A DNA stretch of 38,812 bases from Actinomycetota bacterium (lineage in GTDB: Bacteria; Actinomycetota; Humimicrobiia; Hakubellales; JAMDDV01). Under the pieces are notes generated by a model that made no database searches, was not told where the DNA came from, and saw only the letters and a program-made list of their open reading frames with translations. The stretch is from positions 1 to 38,812 of the forward strand of contig JAMDDV010000043.1 in the NCBI GenBank assembly GCA_023488455.1. The letters are read 5' to 3'. Position numbers and translations under genes: made by a program. Below, one piece after another: positions 31,826-38,812 of the stretch (positions within the stretch are counted from its first letter, which is position 1; each line of letters opens with the position of its first letter).

Positions 31826-32770
31826 ATGAATGGATTATTAACGGTTTTTAGAAAAGAAATTTCAGATCACTTTTCAAGTAAACGCTTTATAGTCCTGCTA
31901 GCTCTGGTTTATCTTGCAGGCCTGTCTGCAGTTTACGTAGCGCTTCAAAACATCGGCAGCGAATTGGCCGGAGCAGCGGATTCAGAATTTGTATTTCTGA
32001 AGCTTTTTACAAGTTCTGGTGAAGTAATGCCGTCGTTCATCGCATTTATTGGGCTTTTCATCCCCATAATAGGGATTGCTTTTGGTTTTGATGCGATAAA
32101 TAGCGAAAGAAGCAGTGGAACGCTGAGTAAGGTCCTCTCCCAACCGATTTATAGGGATAGCGTCATAAATGCCAAATTTTTGGCTGGCATCTCTACTATT
32201 ATGGTTTTGCTAGGCAGCATTGTTTTCATAATCGGTGGAGTGGGGCTGAGGGCAATTGGTGTACCCCCATCTCCAGAGGAGATCATCAGGATATTTTTGT
32301 TCATAGCTATAGGCATATTTTATGGGGCTTTCTGGATGGGGCTTGCAATCCTTTTTTCAATCATTTTTGAGAGAATGGCAACATCGGTTCTTGTTGCCAT
32401 AGCGATCTGGTTGTTCTTCACATTCTTCATGCCGATAATTATTAATGCAATCGCGAACTCAATTGTGCCGATTACTGATAGTGCAACTATTGCTACGATT
32501 CTTCGGCATCAATCTATTGTGTCAATAATGTCAAGGTTCTCTCCTCCTGCATTATTTACATCCATTATAATTCCGATTCTGATGCCGCAGATAAGGACAT
32601 TCGGTCCGGTTTTTGCCACGGATCTGCAGTCGATGCTGCCCAACCCGCTGCCGCTTGGTCAGAGTGTGTTTCTTGTCTGGCCGCACCTGACGACCTTGGT
32701 CGCCTTAACGATTATCTGTTTTGCGATTTCTTATGTAATATTCATGCGGCAGGAGATCCGCTCCACGTAA
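31826..32770 (+). CDS. ABC-2 type permease
   Basis: The 314-residue protein has six predicted membrane segments, starting RKEISDHFSSKRFIVLLALVYLAG. The conserved cytoplasmic motif INSERSSGTLSKVLSQPIYRDSVINAKFLAG is typical of ABC-2/NosY-like permeases and is where the ATPase couples. An extracellular loop lies between the first two segments. It follows the ATPase by six bases and closes the operon; an intrinsic terminator lies 34 bases after its stop. Confidence 0.92.
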   Translation: MNGLLTVFRKEISDHFSSKRFIVLLALVYLAGLSAVYVALQNIGSELAGAADSEFVFLKLFTSSGEVMPSFIAFIGLFIPIIGIAFGFDAINSERSSGTLSKVLSQPIYRDSVINAKFLAGISTIMVLLGSIVFIIGGVGLRAIGVPPSPEEIIRIFLFIAIGIFYGAFWMGLAILFSIIFERMATSVLVAIAIWLFFTFFMPIIINAIANSIVPITDSATIATILRHQSIVSIMSRFSPPALFTSIIIPILMPQIRTFGPVFATDLQSMLPNPLPLGQSVFLVWPHLTTLVALTIICFAISYVIFMRQEIRST

Positions 32771-32803
32771 ATCTGCTAGATAAGACAAGTTGATGAAACG
32801 AAG

Positions 32804-32832
32804 AATGCCAGGCGTTGCTCCTGGCATTTTTT
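32804..32832 (+). terminator. Intrinsic terminator of the NEW3-ABC operon
   Basis: A perfect 9-bp stem AATGCCAGG (32804-32812) with CCTGGCATT (32820-32828), 7-base loop, followed by TTTT. Confidence 0.9.
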
Positions 32833-32861
32833 GTTTTATTTGCTATCTAAATGTTTATTTT

Positions 32862-33272
32862 TTATAGTTTATAAATTTCGATGAAGTTTAATTTTTTAAA
32901 ATCTTCATCAAATGTGCATATCTTGACATGCTCATTTCTTTTAGCATGACAGGCTATATATGAATCGGTAAAATCCAAGTTATTATATTTGTATGTCTCG
33001 AGTGCGGCAATAATAATTGTTTTGTTTTCAACAATAATATTTTTAAGCTCAGCTAATGCAAGGATTTTTTCTGCGATGTCTTTCTTATTAAGCTTATATA
33101 CACTTTCTAGGACATATACTATTTCAGCAATGACTAAATCACAGATAAAAAGCTCATATTCCCCTTTGACGGTGTCCTCGAGAAGCTTCTTAACCTTTTT
33201 AATTTGTTCTGAGGGTTCATTTGTTAAAAAGCGTAAAAACAGATTAGTGTCTGCGTACAGCTTTTCTTTCAA
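32862..33272 (-). CDS. PIN-domain toxin (VapC-like)
   Basis: The 136-residue product has PIN residues: D8 (LYADTNLFLRFL), E50 (VIAEIVYVLE), D100/D103 (NLDFTDSYIACHA) and D121 near CTFDEDF. A predicted Mg-dependent endoribonuclease. It starts at TTG 33272 inside the stop of the AbrB antitoxin gene (TTGA), the standard coupled arrangement. It looks intact. Confidence 0.87.
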   Translation of the reverse strand: MKEKLYADTNLFLRFLTNEPSEQIKKVKKLLEDTVKGEYELFICDLVIAEIVYVLESVYKLNKKDIAEKILALAELKNIIVENKTIIIAALETYKYNNLDFTDSYIACHAKRNEHVKICTFDEDFKKLNFIEIYKL

Positions 33273-33517
33273 ATTGAGCTCGACCTTGCTTGATGTTCAT
33301 GAGCTATTTTTTCAATTTCTTTCCATGTCAAGCCCTTTGCCTCTTCTGGGACTTTTACTGACCCTTGCATGCTGAGGAAAGAGGGGATTTTTTTTATGAT
33401 TGCTTTGTCACCATCGAGACTGACAATAAGTTTGTCTTTTTCTTTTAATTCAAGAGCTTCTCTTATTGCCTTGGGAATGGTAATTTGTCCTTTTTTTGTG
33501 ATTGTTGTTGTACTAAT
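33269..33517 (-). CDS. AbrB/MazE-family antitoxin, apparently starting at ATT
   Basis: The minus-strand frame encodes 82 residues with a textbook AbrB start (STTTITKKGQITIPKAIREA) and an acidic-helical tail ending just before the PIN gene. There is no ATG, GTG or TTG at the correct place: an in-frame TGA lies three codons upstream. Shine-Dalgarno AAGGTG (33530-33525) is seven bases ahead of ATT at 33517-33515. A near-consensus promoter (33578-33550) lies upstream. Either ATT is used, keeping expression low, or the start codon is mutated and the module is off. Confidence 0.75.
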   Translation of the reverse strand: MSTTTITKKGQITIPKAIREALELKEKDKLIVSLDGDKAIIKKIPSFLSMQGSVKVPEEAKGLTWKEIEKIAHEHQARSSSI

Positions 33518-33549
33518 TTTAATTCACCTTACTTTTTATAATTTTCCTT

Positions 33550-33595
33550 ACTATATTAAATTTTCCAATTCAAGTCAATAAATTTTTTAATTGAC
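33550..33595 (-). promoter_or_regulatory. Promoter and operator of the second AbrB-PIN pair
   Basis: Minus-strand TTGACT (33578-33573), 17-bp spacer and TATAGT (33555-33550). The inverted repeat GTCAAT (33574-33579) and ATTGAC (33590-33595) overlaps the -35. The divergent DUF1638 gene has TATAAT at 33604-33609 on the + strand. Confidence 0.65.
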
Positions 33596-33631
33596 TGCAG
33601 AGTTATAATATCCTGTTGATAAGGAAGCGAT

Positions 33632-34381
33632 ATGAACGATAAGGCTAACAAACTAAAAACACTGGGAATAGTATGCGATGTTATGAGAGATAACGTTACG
33701 CGTTTGAATAAAGATATCGACTATGTCTTCATCGAACAGAGGCTGCACGACACACCTGAAAAAATGAGGACAAAGCTTAGTGAAGAACTTGAAAAGGTCG
33801 ATGAATCTTATGATTTAATTTTGATGGGATATGGACTTTGCAGTAACGGCGTCGTCGGGCTTAAGTCGAAGAAGCAAAAATTGGTAATACCGAGGGTTGA
33901 CGATTGCATAAGCCTTTTCCTGGGCTCAAGAGAGAAATATATGGAAGAATTTAGAAAGGATCCGGCAACGTACTACCTTTGCAGAGGATGGATTGAGTAC
34001 GGCGGAGACCCCTACCGTGCGTATCTTGTATATACAGAGCAGTATGAAGGAATACCAAGAGAGTGGTTCAGGGGAGAGGAACGCTACGGCAGACATTATG
34101 ATGAAGCCACAGCCCGTTTCATAATTACGGAGATGATGAAGAATTACAACAGGATAGTTTTAATAGATAATGATGACATAGAGCCACAACACAGGGATTA
34201 CGCCCTGAGGATGGTCAATTTTCTATCTGAGTTACTGGACAAAGAGATTGAATACAAGGAGATTAAGGGTTCGGACAAGTTTATCTCCTATCTACTGAAT
34301 GGTAATTGGCAAAACGGCAATTTCTTAGTCTATGAACCAGGCCAGGAGATAAAAGCCAGCGATTTCATGGATAACGCATAG
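33632..34381 (+). CDS. DUF1638-family protein
   Basis: This is a 249-residue soluble protein with DUF1638 features: LGIVCDVMRDNV at the start, DLILMGYGLCSNGVVGL, IPRVDDCISLFLGSREKY and a C-terminal VYEPG segment. Cys residues (CDVM, GLCSNG, DDC, CRGW) could bind metal. DUF1638 genes are regularly found beside MttB-type methyltransferases and corrinoid proteins in anaerobes; here the methyltransferase gene is convergent, six bases away. No biochemical role is established. Shine-Dalgarno AAGGA. Confidence 0.82.
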   Translation: MNDKANKLKTLGIVCDVMRDNVTRLNKDIDYVFIEQRLHDTPEKMRTKLSEELEKVDESYDLILMGYGLCSNGVVGLKSKKQKLVIPRVDDCISLFLGSREKYMEEFRKDPATYYLCRGWIEYGGDPYRAYLVYTEQYEGIPREWFRGEERYGRHYDEATARFIITEMMKNYNRIVLIDNDDIEPQHRDYALRMVNFLSELLDKEIEYKEIKGSDKFISYLLNGNWQNGNFLVYEPGQEIKASDFMDNA

Positions 34382-34387
34382 GTCATT

Positions 34388-35839
34388 TTATTTTATGTCC
34401 AACCTTTTTTCGAAGGATCTTATTACTTTATGACATTCCTTTTGAACTTCTTGGTCTAGAAATGTTTGCTCATGAGACTTTAGAATAGCACTTTCTTTTT
34501 CAAGAGCTCTATCTGTTATGGTTTTCTTACCCTCCTTTTCCCACGTATCCCAAGCGAATCTGTCTAAGATTTCTGGATACCATATTTCTTTTTTGTAATT
34601 TGAAAGAGTTTGTTCATGCATCATGAAGTTCCCTGTTATTCCAATATCCTTTATTACATCAAGGGAAATAGTTTCATCGGTCACCTCAAATGAACCCATA
34701 ACTCTTTTTATATAACCAGCCATTTCATCATCAATGATTAACTGTGCTAGATTTGCACCATTGTCAGCTCCACTGATTCCAAGGTGGCCGAAAATATCTC
34801 CGCCAGCTAAAGCGCCTAACATAATAGTTGCTGCTTTTTCAATTCCTGATTGTGCATCAGGGATCTTGGCATCGGTTATGCCTGTATTGTTATAGACAGG
34901 AAATCCGTAACTTTTGGCAAGTTGAGTTATTGCGGCAGCCATTAATCCTTGTTCTGGTGAACCAAATGATATCGTGCTAGTCTTCATATCCATAATATGT
35001 GGTATTCCACCGTATGTAACCGGAAGTCCTGGTCTTAGGGCTTGTGACAATACTACACCTGCTAAAATCTCAGCGTTTTCCTGGGTAATTGCACCTGCAA
35101 GATAAATTGGACCTGTTGCCCCTGCCTGAACCATGGGGCCAAAACAGACAGGCATATCAGCTTTTGCAAACTCAATTAGAATGTCAATGGCCTCTGATCT
35201 AAACGAAAGAGGACTTATTGGTTCAATGAAGGCTTCGTAAGGTGGGTATTTCTTTAGGTTCTCAGGCGAACCACTAACTATTTTCATAATTTCAATTATA
35301 ATTTCTGCTGATTTTCCACTGAATATCCACCCTGTGAACGGTTTTGTAGTACCGGTTAGAAGTTCAAAAAAAGTATATACATCTCTTAATTTAGGATGGA
35401 TATCGAATGGTACAACCATTGCACCTACAACATTTATATGTTTTAAGGCATCTCCAATTTTGATTGCTTTTCTCAAATCAGCTAAAGTTGGGTCAGTTCT
35501 TATCCATAGTTTTTCGTCAATGAGCTGGTATTGACCTGCACTTCCGTTAAAATTAAACATGCCAAATCCAAACTCAGCAACGTTGTTCCTATCTCTCCCA
35601 TAAAGGATGTGCTGTTTACCCGCTAGCTCAATAGCTTTTTTGGTAATTTCTGCGGGAAGTTTTACTATTTCAGTATTTTCATTTACTACTGCACCAAATT
35701 CTTTCAAGTCATGCCATATGCGCTGATTGGGAACTTTTACTCCAATATTCTCAAGAATGTCAAAAGAAGCATTGCTAATCCTATTTATTGTTTTATCTGG
35801 AAATATTTCATATCGCCGCAATTTATACATTGTTCCCAC
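34388..35839 (-). CDS. MttB-superfamily methyltransferase without pyrrolysine
   Basis: The 483-residue TIM-barrel protein is of normal MttB length, with the family pattern FNFNGSAGQYQLID, EPISPLSF, AGATGPIYLAGAITQENAEILAGVVLSQALRPGLPVTYGG and GHLGISGADNGANLAQLIIDDE. True trimethylamine methyltransferases have an in-frame amber codon read as pyrrolysine; this frame has none, so it belongs to the non-Pyl group that demethylates quaternary amines such as glycine betaine (MtgB) or related compounds onto a corrinoid protein. No corrinoid protein is in the window. GTG start at 35839, Shine-Dalgarno GGAGG. Substrate not predictable. Confidence 0.88.
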   Translation of the reverse strand: MGTMYKLRRYEIFPDKTINRISNASFDILENIGVKVPNQRIWHDLKEFGAVVNENTEIVKLPAEITKKAIELAGKQHILYGRDRNNVAEFGFGMFNFNGSAGQYQLIDEKLWIRTDPTLADLRKAIKIGDALKHINVVGAMVVPFDIHPKLRDVYTFFELLTGTTKPFTGWIFSGKSAEIIIEIMKIVSGSPENLKKYPPYEAFIEPISPLSFRSEAIDILIEFAKADMPVCFGPMVQAGATGPIYLAGAITQENAEILAGVVLSQALRPGLPVTYGGIPHIMDMKTSTISFGSPEQGLMAAAITQLAKSYGFPVYNNTGITDAKIPDAQSGIEKAATIMLGALAGGDIFGHLGISGADNGANLAQLIIDDEMAGYIKRVMGSFEVTDETISLDVIKDIGITGNFMMHEQTLSNYKKEIWYPEILDRFAWDTWEKEGKKTITDRALEKESAILKSHEQTFLDQEVQKECHKVIRSFEKRLDIK

Positions 35840-35880
35840 TGTTTTACCTCCAATTAAATATAGTTGTCATGTGTAATTTC

Positions 35881-35957
35881 TAGTCATATAAATCACTTGA
35901 CTACTGCAATTTAATCAATTATATTAAGTACTATAAGTAATTAATTAGCTAATTAAT
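35881..35957 (+). promoter_or_regulatory. Promoter with two operator-like palindromes in the MttB / sugar-ABC divergent gap
   Basis: TTGACT (35897-35902), 17-bp spacer and TATATT (35920-35925) face the binding-protein gene. TAGTCA (35881-35886) and TGACTA (35898-35903) form an inverted repeat over the -35. A perfect 18-bp palindrome (35940-35957) lies near +8 to +25. The 334-bp gap (35840-36173) otherwise holds a 240-base leader with a short frame at 36091. Confidence 0.6.
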
Positions 35958-36090
35958 ATAATATGAAAAGTGTAAAACATCTAGTTTTTTAAGTTCAATG
36001 TTGGGATTACATATAATATCAATAAAAACGCTGTGAGAATGAAAGTCATCTTATACAAAAATTTGCTGACCCAAAAAGGAGGTGAGATAT

Positions 36091-36141
36091 TTGTTACAGA
36101 TGATGCATGATATATGTAAAAGTCATTGTTTTCAAAAATAG
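36091..36141 (+). CDS. 16-codon leader frame with a near-perfect ribosome binding site
   Basis: The sequence AAAGGAGGTGA (about 36075-36085) is an almost full match to the 16S 3' end, eight bases before TTG 36091. The frame (MLQMMHDICKSHCFQK) ends at TAG 36141, 32 bases before the binding-protein ATG, which has its own Shine-Dalgarno. It is a candidate leader peptide or the remnant of a lost gene. Confidence 0.35.
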   Translation: MLQMMHDICKSHCFQK

Positions 36142-36173
36142 ATAGTTAAAAATAGAAAGGAGGGATTTTTGAG

Positions 36174-37571
36174 ATGTTGGCAAAGAAAATGAAGGTCTTA
36201 ATTGTCGCATTACTGTCACTAGCCACGTTTGCTTTCATACTAAACGGCTGTGCTCCAGCAGCTGCGCCTTCAACGGAAGGAGTGGCATCTACAGAAGAAT
36301 CGGTTCCCGAGGAAACGACTCCACCAGAAACAGAGCAACCCAAATTATCAGGAAGTATTAAAGTGGTAGTTTCTCCAGATATGGCTTTAAAGGGATTACA
36401 AGCCAAGACTGAAGAGTTCAGTAAAATTACCGGAGTTGAAGTTGACTATAACGAAGTAGGATGGGATGTCTATTTCCAATCGGGACCAATTGATATTCAG
36501 TCCGGCGAATATGTATGGGATGTGATGGACGTAAATGAGGGTTGGATACAGGATTTTGGTGCAGTGGCAAATTTATTGCTCCCCTTGGATGATCTATTGG
36601 CAGATGAAATTAAGGATGTTGCACCTGCGTTGATTAAGAGTGGAACAAGAGCCGATCACGTATATGGGTTTCCATTTCTTCCAAGCTGGCAGATCTTCTT
36701 TATTAACGCAGACCTCTTTAAGGAAGCAGGTTTAGATCCGCAAAATCCGCCTAGGACATGGGATGAATTCCATGATGCATTAACCAAGTTGAACAAAGAT
36801 ACTGATAATGATGGTGAGATTGATCAGTATGCATATATTGTCTCTTGGGGGGAAGAACTTGGTGTAACATTTCAATTTCATCAGTGGCAGAAGGCGGCAG
36901 GTGGAGAGAGGTATGAATGGAAAGATGGTAAAGTACATTTCCTGTATAATACACCGGAGAGCGCTAAAGCCTTGGAGTTCATGAAAAAATTATGGGATGA
37001 TGGTCTTGTAAGTCCCGATACCATGACCGGACTACAGCAGGATGTTACACCGCTGTTTGCTTCGGGTACTATACCAATTCTTACAATGTGGGATATGTAT
37101 GTTTCTTATGTCGTTGATCCTGAATCTTCCAAGATCATTGGAAAGCTTGACTTTATGCCATTCCCAGGCATAGAAAAAGAATTTACTGCGGCTATGGACG
37201 GCCATGAATTTCTGGCAATCCCAAAGAATGCAAAAAATGTGGATGCGGCCGTTGCCTATATCAAATATGTAGCTTCAAAGGAAAACACTGGAAAAAGATC
37301 TTTGGAAGAATTTGTTGATCCGGTATATGAAGAACAATGGAATGATCCAGAAGTCCAGAAAGCACTCCCATTTTTGGATGTAGTACAGTTTGTGAGCAAC
37401 TTTGAGGTTGACCAATTTCCACCGGTAAAGAGCTCACAAGAATTGGACACATTTGCCGGAGCCCAAATGATGAGAGCAATTTTAGGTGACATAGGTATTG
37501 AGGAAGCTTTGAAAATTATTCAAGAAAAAGCTGATACTTTTGAAACGGTTGAAGGAATGACAGGACCCTAA
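36174..37571 (+). CDS. ABC transporter solute-binding lipoprotein (family 1, carbohydrate type)
   Basis: The 465-residue precursor has a lipobox LNGC (Cys26), an Ala/Pro/Thr/Glu linker (27-60) and a family 1 periplasmic-binding fold: IKVVVSPDMALKGLQAKTEEFSKITGVEVDY, ADHVYGFPFLPSWQIFFINADLFKEAGLDP, TWDEFHDALTKL, and MDGHEFLAIPKNAKNVDAAVAYIKYV. It captures a sugar or related solute outside the membrane for the two permeases downstream. Shine-Dalgarno AAAGGAGGG before the ATG. It is divergent from the MttB-like gene, so the solute could be linked to methylated compounds, but the fold is that of sugar binders. Confidence 0.9.
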   Translation: MLAKKMKVLIVALLSLATFAFILNGCAPAAAPSTEGVASTEESVPEETTPPETEQPKLSGSIKVVVSPDMALKGLQAKTEEFSKITGVEVDYNEVGWDVYFQSGPIDIQSGEYVWDVMDVNEGWIQDFGAVANLLLPLDDLLADEIKDVAPALIKSGTRADHVYGFPFLPSWQIFFINADLFKEAGLDPQNPPRTWDEFHDALTKLNKDTDNDGEIDQYAYIVSWGEELGVTFQFHQWQKAAGGERYEWKDGKVHFLYNTPESAKALEFMKKLWDDGLVSPDTMTGLQQDVTPLFASGTIPILTMWDMYVSYVVDPESSKIIGKLDFMPFPGIEKEFTAAMDGHEFLAIPKNAKNVDAAVAYIKYVASKENTGKRSLEEFVDPVYEEQWNDPEVQKALPFLDVVQFVSNFEVDQFPPVKSSQELDTFAGAQMMRAILGDIGIEEALKIIQEKADTFETVEGMTGP

Positions 37572-37588
37572 ACAATAATGTGTTTATA

Positions 37589-37635
37589 GCCTACTGAAAC
37601 TGATGATATTTTCAGTATCAGTAGGCTTATTTTAT
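37589..37635 (+). terminator. Hairpin between binding-protein and permease genes
   Basis: Arms 37589-37603 and 37612-37626 pair in 14 of 15 positions with an 8-base loop, then a T-rich stretch. Such intercistronic hairpins stabilise or partly terminate the mRNA, so that more binding protein than permease is made. Confidence 0.7.
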
Positions 37636-37676
37636 ATAATCAAAGTTGTATTATTTTTATTGGTTTGTTTAGTTAA

Positions 37677-38573
37677 ATGAGAATATCAAAAATTAACCTC
37701 GAAGCAAATGAAAGTAAACTTGCATATTTCCTAATAACACCATCGATAATATTAGTATTCGTTATACTCATATATCCATTAATTTATTCAATTTATATCA
37801 GTTTCACTAATATAGAGATAAGAACAGCTGGGGAAGTATATTTTGTAGGTTTTAATAATTACGTTAAAGCGTTTGTTGATCCTTATTTCCGCGGAGCGTT
37901 AGTTCGGACTTTATATTTTGCTTTAGGTACAGTCTTTTTAAAATTAGTCCTGGGTTTGATAGTGGCCCTAGTTTTGCATCAACAATTTTTCGGTAGAGGT
38001 TTAGTTAGAACATTAATAATTCTACCATGGGCAACACCTTTAGTTGTGACAGGTATTATGTGGAAATGGATGCTTAATCCTAGTATAGGAATCATAAATT
38101 ATTTGCTTAAAAAAATTGGTTTAATAGAAAAATATATTGTGTGGCTCGGAGATATGCGATTTGCAATGCCATGGGTAATTATTGCTGATGTTTGGCAAGG
38201 AGCTCCTTTTTTTGTAATATTGCTTCTTGCTGGACTTCAAACGATTCCTGGAGAGCTGTATGAAGCAGCTATGATAGATGGGGCTGGAAGCTGGCAGAGA
38301 TTCCGACGCATAACTTTACCATTGATAAAATTTCCTATATTCATTGTGACAATTTTGGGGACAATATCGGCCCTGAATGCATTTGATTTAATATTCATTC
38401 TGACAAAAGGTGGGCCGGGTGGTGCTACAAAGATGGCTACATATTTTGTTTGGATGAATGCTTTTAAATTTTTTCATCTGAATTATTCTTCAGCTATTTC
38501 TTATATCATTATGACAATGGCTTTAATCATATCGTTTGCTTATATATATATTTTAAGGAGAGGAAAACGATGA
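37677..38573 (+). CDS. ABC sugar-type permease (MalF/UgpA-like)
   Basis: The 298-residue protein has six membrane segments. The cytoplasmic EAA loop that docks the ATPase is clear (ELYEAAMIDGAGSWQRFRRITLP), followed by GTISALNAFDLIFILTKGGP, a hallmark of carbohydrate-uptake permeases. It pairs with the permease encoded next. No Shine-Dalgarno is visible before ATG 37677; expression may depend on the upstream transcript structure. Confidence 0.92.
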   Translation: MRISKINLEANESKLAYFLITPSIILVFVILIYPLIYSIYISFTNIEIRTAGEVYFVGFNNYVKAFVDPYFRGALVRTLYFALGTVFLKLVLGLIVALVLHQQFFGRGLVRTLIILPWATPLVVTGIMWKWMLNPSIGIINYLLKKIGLIEKYIVWLGDMRFAMPWVIIADVWQGAPFFVILLLAGLQTIPGELYEAAMIDGAGSWQRFRRITLPLIKFPIFIVTILGTISALNAFDLIFILTKGGPGGATKMATYFVWMNAFKFFHLNYSSAISYIIMTMALIISFAYIYILRRGKR

Positions 38574-38574
38574 T

Positions 38575-38812
38575 ATGGTTGAAAATGAAGTAAATAGAGC
38601 TTTGGTTTATAAAAGGAAAACAAAAAAAATTTTAAAAAGATTGCCTTTGTATATTTTAGTACTACTGATAATGATTTTTTTCTTATTTCCTTTTTATTGG
38701 ATTTTTATAACCAGTTTCCAATCTACTTTAGATCTCTTCTCGGTAAAACCAGTATTTTTTCCACTTAAACCAACTTTGAATAATTACAGGGATATTTTAT
38801 TTTCAGGACGTT
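38575..38812 (+). CDS. ABC sugar-type permease (MalG/UgpE-like), N-terminal part
   Basis: The first 79 codons are present before the window ends: MVENEVNRALVYKRKTKK, a membrane segment (about 25-48, LYILVLLIMIFFLFPFYWIF), then ITSFQSTLDLFS and PTLNNYRDILFSG. This TSF...P...NNY pattern is typical of the second permease of sugar ABC importers. It starts two bases after the previous stop, with GGAGAGG upstream, so it is in the same operon. Confidence 0.88.
   Translation, partial: MVENEVNRALVYKRKTKKILKRLPLYILVLLIMIFFLFPFYWIFITSFQSTLDLFSVKPVFFPLKPTLNNYRDILFSGR

Noticed and set aside
34388..35839. Pyrrolysine-containing trimethylamine methyltransferase
   Set aside because: The frame has no internal amber codon and is continuous, so it is a non-Pyl member of the family.

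Overview
The window reads as chromosome of an anaerobic, moderately AT-rich bacterium. The clearest taxonomic signal is gene order: recF, DUF721/dciA, gyrB, gyrA, a DUF3566-type membrane protein and tRNA-Ile(GAU) follow one another on the + strand, as in the origin-proximal block of Actinomycetota (in Mycobacterium: recF, Rv0004, gyrB, gyrA, Rv0007, ileT). An ANTAR-domain regulator fits that assignment. The AT content, FixABCX-type ETF operon, MttB-family methyltransferase and multiheme cytochrome point to a deep-branching anaerobic actinobacterial lineage rather than a classic high-GC one. This placement is inference; no marker gene was compared. Many genes start with TTG, and at least one antitoxin appears to start with ATT.

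Layout. 1-3350 is an accessory stretch: a cut-off exported protein, an AbrB-PIN toxin-antitoxin (TA) pair, a candidate antisense-strand small RNA with its own promoter and terminator, an orphan truncated nucleotidyltransferase, gene debris, and an AbiEi-AbiEii pair. 3477-6883 holds a frameshifted HlyD-type adaptor, a nine-heme lipoprotein cytochrome and an ATC-hydrolase-family protein. 6897-11103 holds a GAF-GAF-ANTAR regulator, a divergent candidate structured RNA of about 208 nt, a DUF4143 ATPase and an HtrA-like lipoprotein protease. 11293-21520 is the recF-gyrBA block, interrupted by a ribbon-helix-helix/MazF pair and carrying archease and rtcB (RNA ligase) behind gyrA. 21545-24044 is a NarL-type two-component system followed by a small membrane protein. 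24226-24938 is a Phd-PIN pair.

24996-28723 (minus strand) is an electron-transfer operon: ferredoxin, EtfB, EtfA, FixC, FixX. 28845-32770 (+) holds DUF1003 plus a rubrerythrin, then a secreted NEW3-like membrane protein with an ABC-2 exporter. 32862-33517 is a second AbrB-PIN pair. 33632-35839 holds DUF1638 and a non-pyrrolysine MttB-family methyltransferase, a pairing seen in methylated-amine metabolism. 35881 to the end is a carbohydrate-type ABC importer (binding protein and two permeases, the last cut off).

Taken together the genes suggest an anaerobe that uses flavin-based electron transfer to ferredoxin and quinone, C1 or methylamine-type methyl transfer and imported organic solutes, with oxidative-stress protection and a heavy load of small toxin modules. 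Nearly every toxin module has an inverted repeat on its promoter. The most unusual element is the promoter-to-terminator structured RNA at 8229-8437, which I could not match to any RNA family I know.
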